A stretch of DNA of 15,695 bases from CAYLNM01 sp964385045 (GCA_964385045.1 CAYLNM010000109.1:1-15695); one strand, 5' to 3'; counted from the stretch's first letter, positions 7,327 through 14,581 are shown. Program-made: numbers and translations. Notes: generated by a model from the letters alone, not told the origin.

Positions 7327-7327
7327 G

Positions 7328-8074
7328 TCAGCCGGTCGCGTCGGGCGGGGGCCCCTCGGGCTCGAGGCGCCGGGCGATCTCGGCCAGCAGGGCCTGCTCG
7401 AGCCCCTCGTCGCGGGCCACTGGCCACCACGAGCGATCCGGCTCGAAGCCGGTGGCCGGCGCGGGGCGGGCGACGCGGGCCCGGCTGACGTTCCGGCGGC
7501 TCCACGTGTCGACCCGCACCCCTGGGCGGTGGCTCCGCTCCACGAAGACCGCCACCCGCATGTCGAGCGGGGCGGTCCGCCGGGTCAGGTCCGCGGGCGG
7601 CTCCCGCAGGCCGAGCAGGTCCGGCCCGGCGAGCGGAGCGGCGTCCTCCTCGGCGAACCGCGGGGGCGAGAACGTCACGCGGGCCCGCCGCCGGATGGTG
7701 GACAGGGTCGCCACGTCCTCGAGGGACGAGGCGAGCTCGAGATCCCAGGGGGCGAACCACCCCACCGAGGCCTCGGGATCGGTCTCGATCACGCCCGATC
7801 GCCGGTCGCGGACGGCGGGCGAGAGGCCGTGGTCCGCCAGGACGTCCGCCGCCGCGGCGAAGGCCGCCTCGTAGCGGTCCGCCGGCACCCGCAGGGCGAG
7901 GCCGGCCCCGTCCGCGTCCGCCGCCGGGCCGCCGCAGCCGCCCGCCGACAGCGGGAGGCCCGCCAGCGGCAGGAGGAGCAGCAGGCGGAGGAGCCGGGCC
8001 TGCGAGGCGAGCCGGCGGCGGGGCTCGCGCCGCGAGACGGGCGGCCGCGGGCGGAATCGGGGCGATCGGGGCAT
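7328..8074 (-). CDS. Predicted lipoprotein of unknown function (248 aa)
   Basis: The N-terminus is a classic export signal: basic residues to 30 (many Arg), a Leu-rich core at 29-42 and a lipobox-like end, LPLSAGGC, with Cys47 as the predicted lipidated residue. The mature part starts with a Gly/Ala/Asp spacer. It has a predicted alpha/beta domain with DRYEAAFAAAADVLADHGLS (67-85) and DRRSGVIETDP (90-100), a pattern typical of small envelope lipoproteins with an early two-helix unit. A Trp/Arg-rich region follows (VDTWSRRNVSRARV). I recognise no named family. The ATG at 8074 is the only start that gives a signal peptide. No ribosome site precedes it, and a TATCCT hexamer ends 7 nt upstream, so the mRNA may be leaderless. 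It lies upstream of sucA on the same strand but is probably separately terminated. It is divergent from the cytochrome gene, so both may serve the envelope. Confidence 0.75.
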   Translation of the reverse strand: MPRSPRFRPRPPVSRREPRRRLASQARLLRLLLLLPLAGLPLSAGGCGGPAADADGAGLALRVPADRYEAAFAAAADVLADHGLSPAVRDRRSGVIETDPEASVGWFAPWDLELASSLEDVATLSTIRRRARVTFSPPRFAEEDAAPLAGPDLLGLREPPADLTRRTAPLDMRVAVFVERSHRPGVRVDTWSRRNVSRARVARPAPATGFEPDRSWWPVARDEGLEQALLAEIARRLEPEGPPPDATG

Positions 8075-8081
8075 GCCGGGC

Positions 8082-8087
8082 AGGATA
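8082..8087 (-). promoter_or_regulatory. Possible -10 box for a leaderless lipoprotein mRNA
   Basis: The minus strand reads TATCCT (inside GATATCCT), ending 7 nt before the ATG at 8074. That is the spacing expected between a -10 element and a transcription start. Together with the missing ribosome site, this suggests transcription starts at or next to the A of the start codon. No clear -35 is seen. Confidence 0.35.
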
Positions 8088-8169
8088 TCGCGGGCGTGCG
8101 ATCTCGCCCGCGTGGCGGGGGCGGGGGCGCCGCGCCGCCGGCCCGCCCGGCCGCGGTGACGCCGCTCCG

Positions 8170-8197
8170 TTGACCCGCGGGCCCCGCGAGGTACCTT
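8170..8197 (+). promoter_or_regulatory. Possible sigma-70 promoter of the cytochrome gene
   Basis: TTGACC (8170-8175, five of six consensus positions) lies 16 nt before TACCTT (8192-8197, three of six). The spacer is largely filled by a dyad, CGCGGG-C-CCCGCG (8176-8188), which could be an operator. The predicted start of transcription, about 8204, falls after the GTG at 8201, which favours the ATG at 8378 as the true gene start. Confidence 0.35.
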
Positions 8198-8377
8198 GCG
8201 GTGGAGGAGACGAGGGAAGCCGCGCGGCCCCGGGACGCAACCCGGACCGCCCGCCCATCGAATCCACCGGACGACGTCCGACCCGGCGCCCGCGATCCCT
8301 TCGCGCCGCCGGCCGGTTCGCTCGTCACCGCGACCCGCATCCATCGCCGCCCGCGGCGAGCCCGGAGCCGAAGCCCG

Positions 8378-10375
8378 ATGTCCCCGATCGCCCCGCGAGC
8401 CGCCCGCACCCGTCGCGCCCGCCGCCGAGCCCTCGTGCTGCTGGCCTCCCTCGTCGGAGCCGGCGGCGTGGGCGCCATGGCCGCCGGGGTCGGTGGCGAG
8501 CGTCGCGGCGGCGGCGAGCCCGAGGGCGGCGGTCAGGTCCAGATCCCCTCGACGCTCGACGACTTCTTCCTGCCCGGCACCCAGCCGACCCCGGACCCGC
8601 TCGAGTTCGAGCCGATCATCGCGGGCACCAACTGCAGCTTCTGCCACGGCGACTACTACGGGCAGGACCAGCCCGACCTGATCGACGATCCGCCGTACAA
8701 CGGCTGGGTCACCAGCCTCATGGCCCAGTCGGCCCGCGACCCGGTCTGGCACGCCGCGCTCACGATCGCCAACCAGGACGCCAACGTCTCGGGCGAGTAC
8801 TGCATCCGCTGCCACGCCCCCGGGGCCTGGCTCGCGGGCAAGAGCTCCGACGGCACCATCGACGACTTCTCGATGGAGTTCCCCTCGAACGACTTCGACG
8901 GCGTCAACTGCAACTTCTGTCACCGGATGGTCAACCCGGTGCTCGAGGACGACAGCCCCGCGCAGGACGGTCCGATCCTCGCCGGGCTCGAGCACCCGCC
9001 GGGCGAGGTCCGGGGCAACGCACGATTCGTGGTCGATCCGACCGACAGTCGCCGCGGTCCCTACGAGGACATCGCGCTGAACCCCGACATGAACCTGCAC
9101 TTCGGGGTCGAGGTGATCTACTCGCCCTTCCACCAGGACAGCGCCCACTGCGGCACCTGCCACGAGGTACGGAACCCGATCTTCATCCGCGACGAGTCGA
9201 CGGGGCAGTACGAGCTCGACGAGCTGGGCCAGCCGCACGCGACGCAGGATCCGCTCGACATGTACCCGGAGCAGACCACCTACAGCGAGTGGCTGAACTC
9301 GGTCTTCGCGACCGAGGGCGTGGAGTTCCCCGACGGCCGCTTCGGCGGGGCGAAGACGGGTCCGCTCACGAGCTGCCAGGACTGCCACATGCCGGATCAG
9401 GTCGCCGGCGGCTGCTTCGCGTGGGAGTTCCCGCCGTTCTTCGAGCGGCAGGACCTCGGCCAGCACACCTTCCTCGGGGCCAACACGTGGGTCCTGCGGG
9501 CGATCCGCGCGATCTACCCCGACAGCGAGACCGGCCTCGCCGCCGACTCGGTCGAGCGGGCGATCGATCGCAACATCGAGTTCATGGCCGCCGCGTCGGA
9601 CACCGAGGTCTTCGACGAGGGCGACGAGGTCCGCGTGCGGATCACCAACTTCACCGGCCACAAGCTCCCGACGGGCTACCCCGAGGGCCGCCGGATGTGG
9701 ATCAACGTCCGGTTCCTGGACGCCGACGGTGGCCTGGTGGAGGAGCGGGGCGGCTACGACCTCGCCACCGCCACGCTCGACGAGGCGTCGACCAAGGTCT
9801 ACGAGAAGCGGGCCGGCATCATCGACTCCGTCGCCCAGCAGGCGAACCTGCCCGCGGGCGAGAGCTTCCACCTGACCCTCAACAGCGAGGTGCTCAAGGA
9901 CAACCGCATCCCGCCGATGGGCTTCACCAACGCCGCGTTCGAGGCCTTCGGCGGCGAGCCCAAGGGCTACTCCTACGAGGACGGTCAGCACTGGGACGAC
10001 ACCGTCTTCCCGAAGCCCGAGGGGGCCGAGCGGGTGGTGGTCAACGTGCTGCACCAGGTGATGACCCGTGAGTACATGGAGTGGCTGCGGGACACCAACG
10101 TCACCGACGACCGCGGACAGCTCATCTACGACCTGTGGGCCGATCCCGCGGTGGGCAACAAGGTGCCGCCGGTGGTGATGGACTCGGTGGAGCTGGAGTT
10201 CCAGCCGCCGGTCCTCGGGGACGTGAACGGCGACGGGGCGGTCGACTTCGCCGACATCCTCGCCGTGGTCACCGCCTGGGGTCCGTGCCCGGCCGGGCCG
10301 TGCCCCGAGGACGTCGACGGCAACGGCACGGTGGAGTTCGACGACCTGCTGACGGTGGTCGCGAACTTCGACTGA
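8378..10375 (+). CDS. Secreted pentahaem cytochrome c with C-terminal dockerin-like domain
   Basis: A 665-residue exported redox protein. Residues 10-38 form a signal peptide (Arg-rich, then ALVLLASLVGAGGVGAMAAG). Five CXXCH covalent haem-c sites are visible: C86-H90 (CSFCH), C142-H146 (CIRCH), C178-H182 (CNFCH), C258-H262 (CGTCH) and C333-H337 (CQDCH). A beta-rich region follows with the motif GHKLPTGYPEGRR (428-440), which I associate with multihaem cytochromes of the c554-like group. Residues 614-664 hold two EF-hand-like calcium loops (DVNGDGAVDFAD and DVDGNGTVEFDD), the planctomycete dockerin-like type. It probably transfers electrons in the periplasm or cell envelope; the substrate is unknown. 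The ATG at 8378 gives the signal peptide in the right place and has GGAG 10 nt upstream. A hairpin follows the stop. Confidence 0.9.
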   Translation: MSPIAPRAARTRRARRRALVLLASLVGAGGVGAMAAGVGGERRGGGEPEGGGQVQIPSTLDDFFLPGTQPTPDPLEFEPIIAGTNCSFCHGDYYGQDQPDLIDDPPYNGWVTSLMAQSARDPVWHAALTIANQDANVSGEYCIRCHAPGAWLAGKSSDGTIDDFSMEFPSNDFDGVNCNFCHRMVNPVLEDDSPAQDGPILAGLEHPPGEVRGNARFVVDPTDSRRGPYEDIALNPDMNLHFGVEVIYSPFHQDSAHCGTCHEVRNPIFIRDESTGQYELDELGQPHATQDPLDMYPEQTTYSEWLNSVFATEGVEFPDGRFGGAKTGPLTSCQDCHMPDQVAGGCFAWEFPPFFERQDLGQHTFLGANTWVLRAIRAIYPDSETGLAADSVERAIDRNIEFMAAASDTEVFDEGDEVRVRITNFTGHKLPTGYPEGRRMWINVRFLDADGGLVEERGGYDLATATLDEASTKVYEKRAGIIDSVAQQANLPAGESFHLTLNSEVLKDNRIPPMGFTNAAFEAFGGEPKGYSYEDGQHWDDTVFPKPEGAERVVVNVLHQVMTREYMEWLRDTNVTDDRGQLIYDLWADPAVGNKVPPVVMDSVELEFQPPVLGDVNGDGAVDFADILAVVTAWGPCPAGPCPEDVDGNGTVEFDDLLTVVANFD

Positions 10376-10378
10376 GGC

Positions 10379-10398
10379 CGCCGCGCGGCACCGCGGCG
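10379..10398 (+). terminator. GC hairpin after the cytochrome gene
   Basis: A 7-bp perfect stem, CGCCGCG (10379-10385) with CGCGGCG (10392-10398), and a 6-nt loop begins 3 nt after the stop codon. No U-tract follows. It is probably a 3'-end stabiliser or a terminator of the type seen in very GC-rich genomes. Confidence 0.35.
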
Positions 10399-10647
10399 CT
10401 CCGCGACCGCGTGGCCGGCAGTGCCGCATCGCCTGACCGCCTGACCGCCGGGCCGCGTGCACGATCCGGACCCGGCCGGGCCGCCGGAGGCGACGTCCCG
10501 GTCGCGGCTCCGTGCCGCGCAGACGGTGCGCGGCCCCGCCAGTTCCCGGACCCGCCGGTCCGATCCTGCGGCGGCCGACCGCATCGCCGGCGGCCGTCCC
10601 CGTCGTCCGGCCTCCACCGGGTCCCGGCGGCATCCGATCGTCCCGGC

Positions 10648-10977
10648 ATGCCGGACGACGTCGACCTGATCAAGCGGCTCGAAGTGACCCTCGTCGTGCG
10701 CATCTGCGAGACGCGGATGAACGTGCGCGAGGTCCTCGCCATGACGCCGGGCAGCATCATCGAGCTGCCGACCTCGGCCGAGGGCAAGCTCGAGATCCTC
10801 GTCGGCGGCAAGCCGATCGGCACCGGCAAGGCGGTCAAGATCGGCGAGAACTTCGGCGTCTCGGTGCACCAGATCGGCGAGATGATCGCCGAGGAGCGCG
10901 AGACCGACGACTTCGGCGACGACGGCGACTTCGATCCGGAGGCGTTCGCCGACGCCCTCCTCGCCGCGCAGGGCTGA
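10648..10977 (+). CDS. fliN: Flagellar motor switch protein FliN-like (single SpoA domain)
   Basis: FliN is part of the C-ring switch complex at the base of the flagellum, where it helps reverse rotation and bind export chaperones. The protein has 109 residues, shorter than E. coli FliN (137) because the N-terminal extension is small. Residues about 8-78 form a SpoA (surface presentation of antigens) domain, with RMNVREVLAMTPGSIIEL (23-40), the LVGGKPIGTGKAV strand pair (51-63) and the ending IGENFGVSV (65-73). Residues 82-105 are an acidic Asp/Glu/Phe-rich tail. The ATG at 10648 is chosen because the family fold begins directly after it; the ribosome site is weak. No other flagellar gene is adjacent, so it is a stand-alone copy. 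A type III secretion YscQ/HrcQ C-terminal homologue is an alternative, but the size and sequence favour FliN. Confidence 0.88.
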   Translation: MPDDVDLIKRLEVTLVVRICETRMNVREVLAMTPGSIIELPTSAEGKLEILVGGKPIGTGKAVKIGENFGVSVHQIGEMIAEERETDDFGDDGDFDPEAFADALLAAQG

Positions 10978-10987
10978 GCCCGGCGCG

Positions 10988-11016
10988 GGGGCGGCCTGTC
11001 GCGGGAAGGCCGCCCC
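10988..11016 (+). terminator. Strong GC hairpin after fliN
   Basis: A perfect 10-bp stem, GGGGCGGCCT (10988-10997) with AGGCCGCCCC (11007-11016), and a 9-nt loop begins 10 nt after the fliN stop. It has no U-tract. It is the longest perfect hairpin in the window and a likely transcript end. A smaller 6-bp hairpin (CCGCCC/GGGCGG, 11025-11040) follows it. Confidence 0.5.
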
Positions 11017-11041
11017 GCCCGCGACCGCCCCCGAGGGCGGA

Positions 11042-11047
11042 TATCCT
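11042..11047 (+). promoter_or_regulatory. Possible -10 box upstream of the GH15 gene
   Basis: TATCCT, inside GATATCCT, occurs 79 nt before the GH15 start and just after the fliN hairpins. The same octamer lies upstream of the lipoprotein gene at 8082-8089 on the other strand. No clear -35 is present. Confidence 0.3.
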
Positions 11048-11126
11048 CGCCCCGCATCCCCCGGTCGGTGCGCGGAGCGGCAGGCGATCGCTTCTCCGCC
11101 GGCGACCGGAGCATCCGGACGAGGCC

Positions 11127-13232
11127 ATGCCCCGCGACATCCCCGTCGGAAACGGTTCGCTCCTGGTCACCTTCGACGCCCACTACCGGGTGCGGGACGT
11201 CTTCTATCCCCACGTCGGGCGGCACAACCACACCGAGGGCCACGTGCAGCGCTTCGGCCTGTGGGTCGACGGCACGTTCTCGTGGGTGGACGAGGCGGGC
11301 TGGTCCCGCGACCTGCGGTACGAGTCGCAGACGATGGTCACCGACGTGCGGCTGCGGCACGAGAAGCTGGGCCTGGAGGTCCGCTGCCGCGACGCGGTCG
11401 ACTACCACAGCCCGGTGTTCTTCCGCGAGATCACGGTCTGCGACCTCGCCGGGCGTCCCCGCGAGGTGCGGGTCTTCCTGCACCACGACTACTCGATCGA
11501 CGGCACGCCGGTCGGCGACACCGTCATGTTCGATCCGGCCACCGGCGGGCTGATCCACTACAAGGACGACACCTTCTTCCTCTTCAACGGCCGCGACGAC
11601 GTCCGCAGCGGGGTCGAGCACTTCGCGTGCGGCACCAAGCGGATCGGCGGGGCCGAGGGCACCTGGCGCGACGCCGAGGACGGGCACCTCGCCGGCCACG
11701 CGGTGGCCCAGGGCATGGTCGACTCGACGATCGGCTTCGACGTGCGGGTCGCCGCCCACGGCGAGGGGCGGCTGACCACCTGGATCGCCGCCGGCGGCGA
11801 CGTGCCCGAGGTCGTGGCCCTCAACGACAAGATCCTCCAGAAGACCCCGCAGCGGATGGTGGACCGCACCGCGGCCTACTGGCGGCTCTGGGCGACCAAG
11901 GAGCCGATCGACTTCGGCCCGCTGCCCGAGTCCCTGCGCGACTTCTACGTCCGCAGCCAGCTCGTCCTCCGCACGCAGGTCGACGAGTCGGGCGCGATCC
12001 TCGCCGCCAACGACAGCGACATCCAGCACTTCGCGGGCGACCACTACTCGTACATGTGGCCGCGCGACGGGGCCTTGGTGGCCCAGGCCCTGGTGCTCGC
12101 GGGCCAGAGCGAGCTCAGCCGGTCGTTCTTCCGCTTCTGCGACCGGATCCTCGACGACCGCGGCTACTTCCTCCACAAGTACAACCCCACCGGGTCGCTC
12201 GCCTCCACCTGGCACCCCAACCTTCTCGACGGCGAGCAGGTCCTGCCGATCCAGCAGGACGAGACGGCTCTGGTGGTGTGGGCCCTGCGGGAGCACTTCC
12301 TCGCCTTCCGCGACGTGGAGTTCCTCAAGCCGCTCTACCAGTCGATGGTGGTCGCCACCGGGAACTGGATGATCGCCCACCGCGACCACAACGGCCTGCC
12401 GCGGCCGAGCTGGGACCTGTGGGAGGAGCGGCGCGGCGTCCACGTGTTCACGGTGGCGGCGACGATCGGCGGTCTCGACGCGGCGGCGGCCTTCGCCCGC
12501 GACATGGGGGCCCACGACAACGCGGCCCGCTTCGCCGAGGGGGCCGAGCGGATGCGCGGCGCGTTCCTGCGGACGATGTGGGACCGCGAGGGCGGACGCG
12601 TCGCCCGCATGGCGGTGCCGCGGGCCGACGGCGGGTACGACCTGGACTGGACGGTGGATGCGAGCTGCTGGGGGCTCTTCGCCTTCGGGGCGTTCCCGGC
12701 GGATCACCCGGTGGTCGAGGCGGCGATGACGCGGGTGCGGGAGCGGCTCTGGGTCCGCACCGACATCGGCGGCATCGCCCGCTACGAGAACGACTACTAC
12801 CACCAGGTCGAGCGCAACGACGTGGAGCGGGTGGCCGGCAACCCGTGGGTGATCTGCACCCTCTGGCTCGCCGACCACGAGATCGCCCGGGCCCGCACGC
12901 TCGACGAGCTGCAGCAGGCCCAGCGCTTGCTGCGGTGGTGCGAGGCGCGGGCCCTGCCCTCGGGCGTCCTGGCCGAGCAGTTCGACCCCTACACCGGCGA
13001 GCCGATCTCGGTGAGCCCGCTCACCTGGTCGCACGCGACCGTGGTCGCGACGATGCAGAAGTACCTGCGGCGGCACGCGGAGATCGTGGCCGCGGGCGGG
13101 CGGATCGAGGCGGACGCGGGCGGGGGAGCCGGCGGGTCGGCCGACGGCGACGGTGCGGGCCGGGACGACGGCTCGCCGGGGGCTGCGCCCAGCGACGGCG
13201 AGCCCGCGGAGTCCGTGGCAGGTCGCGGCTGA
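11127..13232 (+). CDS. Glycoside hydrolase family 15 (glucoamylase-like) enzyme
   Basis: An inverting alpha-glucosidase of the GH15 clan; members release glucose from starch, glycogen, dextran or trehalose. The protein has 701 residues. An N-terminal beta-sandwich domain (about 1-260) is followed by a linker helix and an (alpha/alpha)6-barrel (about 270-650). The catalytic acid is Glu433 in SWDLWEERRG. The catalytic base is Glu617 in AEQFDPYTGE, followed by the family string PLTWSHA (631-637). Substrate-pocket strings include YMWPRDGA (309-316) and QQDETALVVWAL (376-387). No signal peptide is seen, so it is probably cytoplasmic and may act on glycogen or trehalose. Which substrate it uses cannot be told from the sequence. 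The last ~45 residues are a Gly/Ala/Asp-rich tail, probably disordered. The ATG at 11127 has only a weak upstream GAGG. It stands alone between hairpins. Confidence 0.92.
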   Translation: MPRDIPVGNGSLLVTFDAHYRVRDVFYPHVGRHNHTEGHVQRFGLWVDGTFSWVDEAGWSRDLRYESQTMVTDVRLRHEKLGLEVRCRDAVDYHSPVFFREITVCDLAGRPREVRVFLHHDYSIDGTPVGDTVMFDPATGGLIHYKDDTFFLFNGRDDVRSGVEHFACGTKRIGGAEGTWRDAEDGHLAGHAVAQGMVDSTIGFDVRVAAHGEGRLTTWIAAGGDVPEVVALNDKILQKTPQRMVDRTAAYWRLWATKEPIDFGPLPESLRDFYVRSQLVLRTQVDESGAILAANDSDIQHFAGDHYSYMWPRDGALVAQALVLAGQSELSRSFFRFCDRILDDRGYFLHKYNPTGSLASTWHPNLLDGEQVLPIQQDETALVVWALREHFLAFRDVEFLKPLYQSMVVATGNWMIAHRDHNGLPRPSWDLWEERRGVHVFTVAATIGGLDAAAAFARDMGAHDNAARFAEGAERMRGAFLRTMWDREGGRVARMAVPRADGGYDLDWTVDASCWGLFAFGAFPADHPVVEAAMTRVRERLWVRTDIGGIARYENDYYHQVERNDVERVAGNPWVICTLWLADHEIARARTLDELQQAQRLLRWCEARALPSGVLAEQFDPYTGEPISVSPLTWSHATVVATMQKYLRRHAEIVAAGGRIEADAGGGAGGSADGDGAGRDDGSPGAAPSDGEPAESVAGRG

Positions 13233-13280
13233 GCGCGGCGGCGCTCGTGCGGACCGCCGCCGCGGCGGGGCGCGGCGGGC

Positions 13281-13299
13281 CGCGGGGGCGCGCCCCGCG
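13281..13299 (+). terminator. GC hairpin after the GH15 gene
   Basis: A perfect 7-bp stem, CGCGGGG (13281-13287) with CCCCGCG (13293-13299), and a 5-nt loop lies about 50 nt after the GH15 stop and before the next gene. It has no U-tract. It is a possible terminator, with GC-driven chance as the alternative. Confidence 0.35.
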
Positions 13300-13367
13300 C
13301 CCTCCGATGCCCGGCGCGTGTCCCGTCCGGCCGCGGCCGGGACGCGGACCGGCCGGCGAGGCTCGGC

Positions 13368-13373
13368 TACGCT
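13368..13373 (+). promoter_or_regulatory. Possible -10 box of the TerB-DUF697 gene
   Basis: TACGCT (TAnnnT pattern) lies 41 nt before the ATG at 13415, in otherwise very GC-rich spacer. The -35 region is not clear. Weak prediction. Confidence 0.25.
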
Positions 13374-13404
13374 CAGGGGCCCCCGATCCCGGGGCAGTCC
13401 CGAC

Positions 13405-13408
13405 GGAG
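13405..13408 (+). promoter_or_regulatory. Ribosome binding site of the TerB-DUF697 gene
   Basis: GGAG lies 6 nt before the ATG at 13415. It selects this start over the far longer Arg-rich open frame that reads antiparallel-like sequence through the GH15 gene. Confidence 0.5.
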
Positions 13409-13414
13409 CCCGCC

Positions 13415-14515
13415 ATGGCCTTCAGCACCGAGGAGTCCGAGTCGATCGCCGCGATCTGCCTGCTCGCGGCGACCTGCGACGGGTCGACCGCCGACGAGGA
13501 GCGGCAGCGGCTCGAGCGCATCTTCCAGCTCGTCGACGACGGCACGCACGCCGAGGTGTACCGCCGCGTCGTGATGGGGCAGGCCGACCTCGCGGAGGAG
13601 GCCGGCCGCCTCGGCTCCGACGCCGCCCGCCGCACCGCCTGGGAGATGGCGGTGGGCGTGTGCGAGGCCGACGGCCGGACCACGGACGAGGAGCGCCGCT
13701 TCCTCGACGGGCTGGAGCGGGCCCTCGGCCTCGACCACGAGCAGGCCGAGGCGGTGGTGCGGCAGGGCGAGGAGATGGTCGACCTCGCCCTCGAGGCCGA
13801 GGACTCGCCGCCGAACCGGCTGGAGCTTCGGGAGCAGCCCGGCCCCACGCGGGCGGCCAAGGCCGGCGGCGTCGGGCCGCTGGGCGAGGCGGCCGGCTTC
13901 GGGGCCGGGGCCCTTGCGCGGACCTCGACCGAGCCGCGGCCCAAGGCGGCGGCGGGCCGCGATCTCGCCGCGACCGGGACCGGGCCCGGCGGGCGGCCGG
14001 ACGTCGACGGCACGATCCTCCGCTACGCGATCATGACCGGGGCGATCGAGCTGCTGCCGCAGGACCTCGCCACGGTCGCGATCCTGCCGCTGCAGATGCG
14101 GCTGGTCTACCTCGTCGGCCGCGAGCACGGCCACGCCCTGTCGACCGCGCACGTCAAGGAGTTCCTCGCGGTGGCCGGCGTCGGCATGACCTCGCAGGTG
14201 CTCGAGGGCTACGCCCGAAAGCTCTTCGGGAAGATGGCGAAGAAGGCCCTCGGCAAGACCGCGGGGAAGATCGCGAAGACCGCGACCGGCCCCGCGATGA
14301 CGTTCGCGACCACCTACGCCCTCGGCAAGGTGGCCGAGCAGTACTACGGCGGCGGTCGGCGGCTCTCGGCGGTGGACCTGCGGTCGATCTTCCAGCGGGC
14401 GACGGCCGAGGGACAGCAGGTCTACGCCCGGCATGCCGGGGCGGTGCAGGACCGGGCCCGCGGACTCGACGTCGGCACGGTGATGAACGCGGTGCGGGGC
14501 AAGGCGACGGTGTGA
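13415..14515 (+). CDS. TerB-like domain protein fused to a DUF697-like domain
   Basis: A 366-residue protein with two domains. Residues about 5-128 look like a TerB (tellurite-resistance/co-chaperone-type) helical bundle with two acidic repeats, CDGSTADEERQRLERIF (21-37) and CEADGRTTDEERRFLDGLER (83-102), which in TerB proteins bind metal. Residues about 129-197 are a Gly/Ala/Pro linker. Residues about 199-320 resemble the DUF697 (YcjF-like) module, with ILPLQMRLVYLVGREHG (223-239), then a Lys/Ala/Gly helix and the string TFATTYALGKVAEQYYGGG (296-314). DUF697 often accompanies small GTPases. No GTPase motif is present here. The function is unknown; a membrane-stress or trafficking role is possible but inferred. 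I see no signal peptide or long transmembrane helix. The hairpin at 14523-14541 follows. Confidence 0.75.
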   Translation: MAFSTEESESIAAICLLAATCDGSTADEERQRLERIFQLVDDGTHAEVYRRVVMGQADLAEEAGRLGSDAARRTAWEMAVGVCEADGRTTDEERRFLDGLERALGLDHEQAEAVVRQGEEMVDLALEAEDSPPNRLELREQPGPTRAAKAGGVGPLGEAAGFGAGALARTSTEPRPKAAAGRDLAATGTGPGGRPDVDGTILRYAIMTGAIELLPQDLATVAILPLQMRLVYLVGREHGHALSTAHVKEFLAVAGVGMTSQVLEGYARKLFGKMAKKALGKTAGKIAKTATGPAMTFATTYALGKVAEQYYGGGRRLSAVDLRSIFQRATAEGQQVYARHAGAVQDRARGLDVGTVMNAVRGKATV

Positions 14516-14522
14516 GCGGGCG

Positions 14523-14541
14523 GGGGGCCGCCGCGGCCCCC
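14523..14541. terminator. GC hairpin between convergent genes
   Basis: A 7-bp perfect stem, GGGGGCC (14523-14529) with GGCCCCC (14535-14541), and a 5-nt loop begins 8 nt after the TerB-DUF697 stop. It also lies about 40 nt past the stop of the minus-strand membrane gene. It could end transcription from both sides. It has no U-tract. Confidence 0.45.
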
Positions 14542-14581
14542 GGTCACGGCTCGCGGAACGTGCGGGAACCCGGGGCCGGCG

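Larger units (their letters stand above)
8075..8377. other. Divergent spacer between the lipoprotein and cytochrome genes
   Basis: This 303-bp gap holds the probable promoters of both divergent genes: a TATCCT hexamer for the minus-strand lipoprotein and a TTGACC/TACCTT pair for the plus-strand cytochrome. The cytochrome frame is open from a GTG at 8201, but the 59 added residues are Arg/Pro-rich shadow-like sequence placed ahead of the signal peptide. No ribosome site precedes that GTG. I see no gene here. Confidence 0.55.

Noticed and set aside
8201..8377. N-terminal extension of the cytochrome from GTG 8201
   Set aside because: It would bury the signal peptide behind 59 Arg/Pro-rich residues, has no ribosome site, and lies at the predicted transcription start.
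7328..10633. Very long minus-strand open frame (about 1100 aa) through the cytochrome gene
   Set aside because: Only its last 248 codons (from ATG 8074) have a signal peptide and protein-like composition. The rest is antisense to the haem-motif gene and is a high-GC shadow.
10269..13076. Long minus-strand open frame opposite the GH15 gene
   Set aside because: The plus strand has clear GH15 catalytic motifs in order. The antisense reading is Val/Arg/His-rich filler typical of GC-rich shadows.
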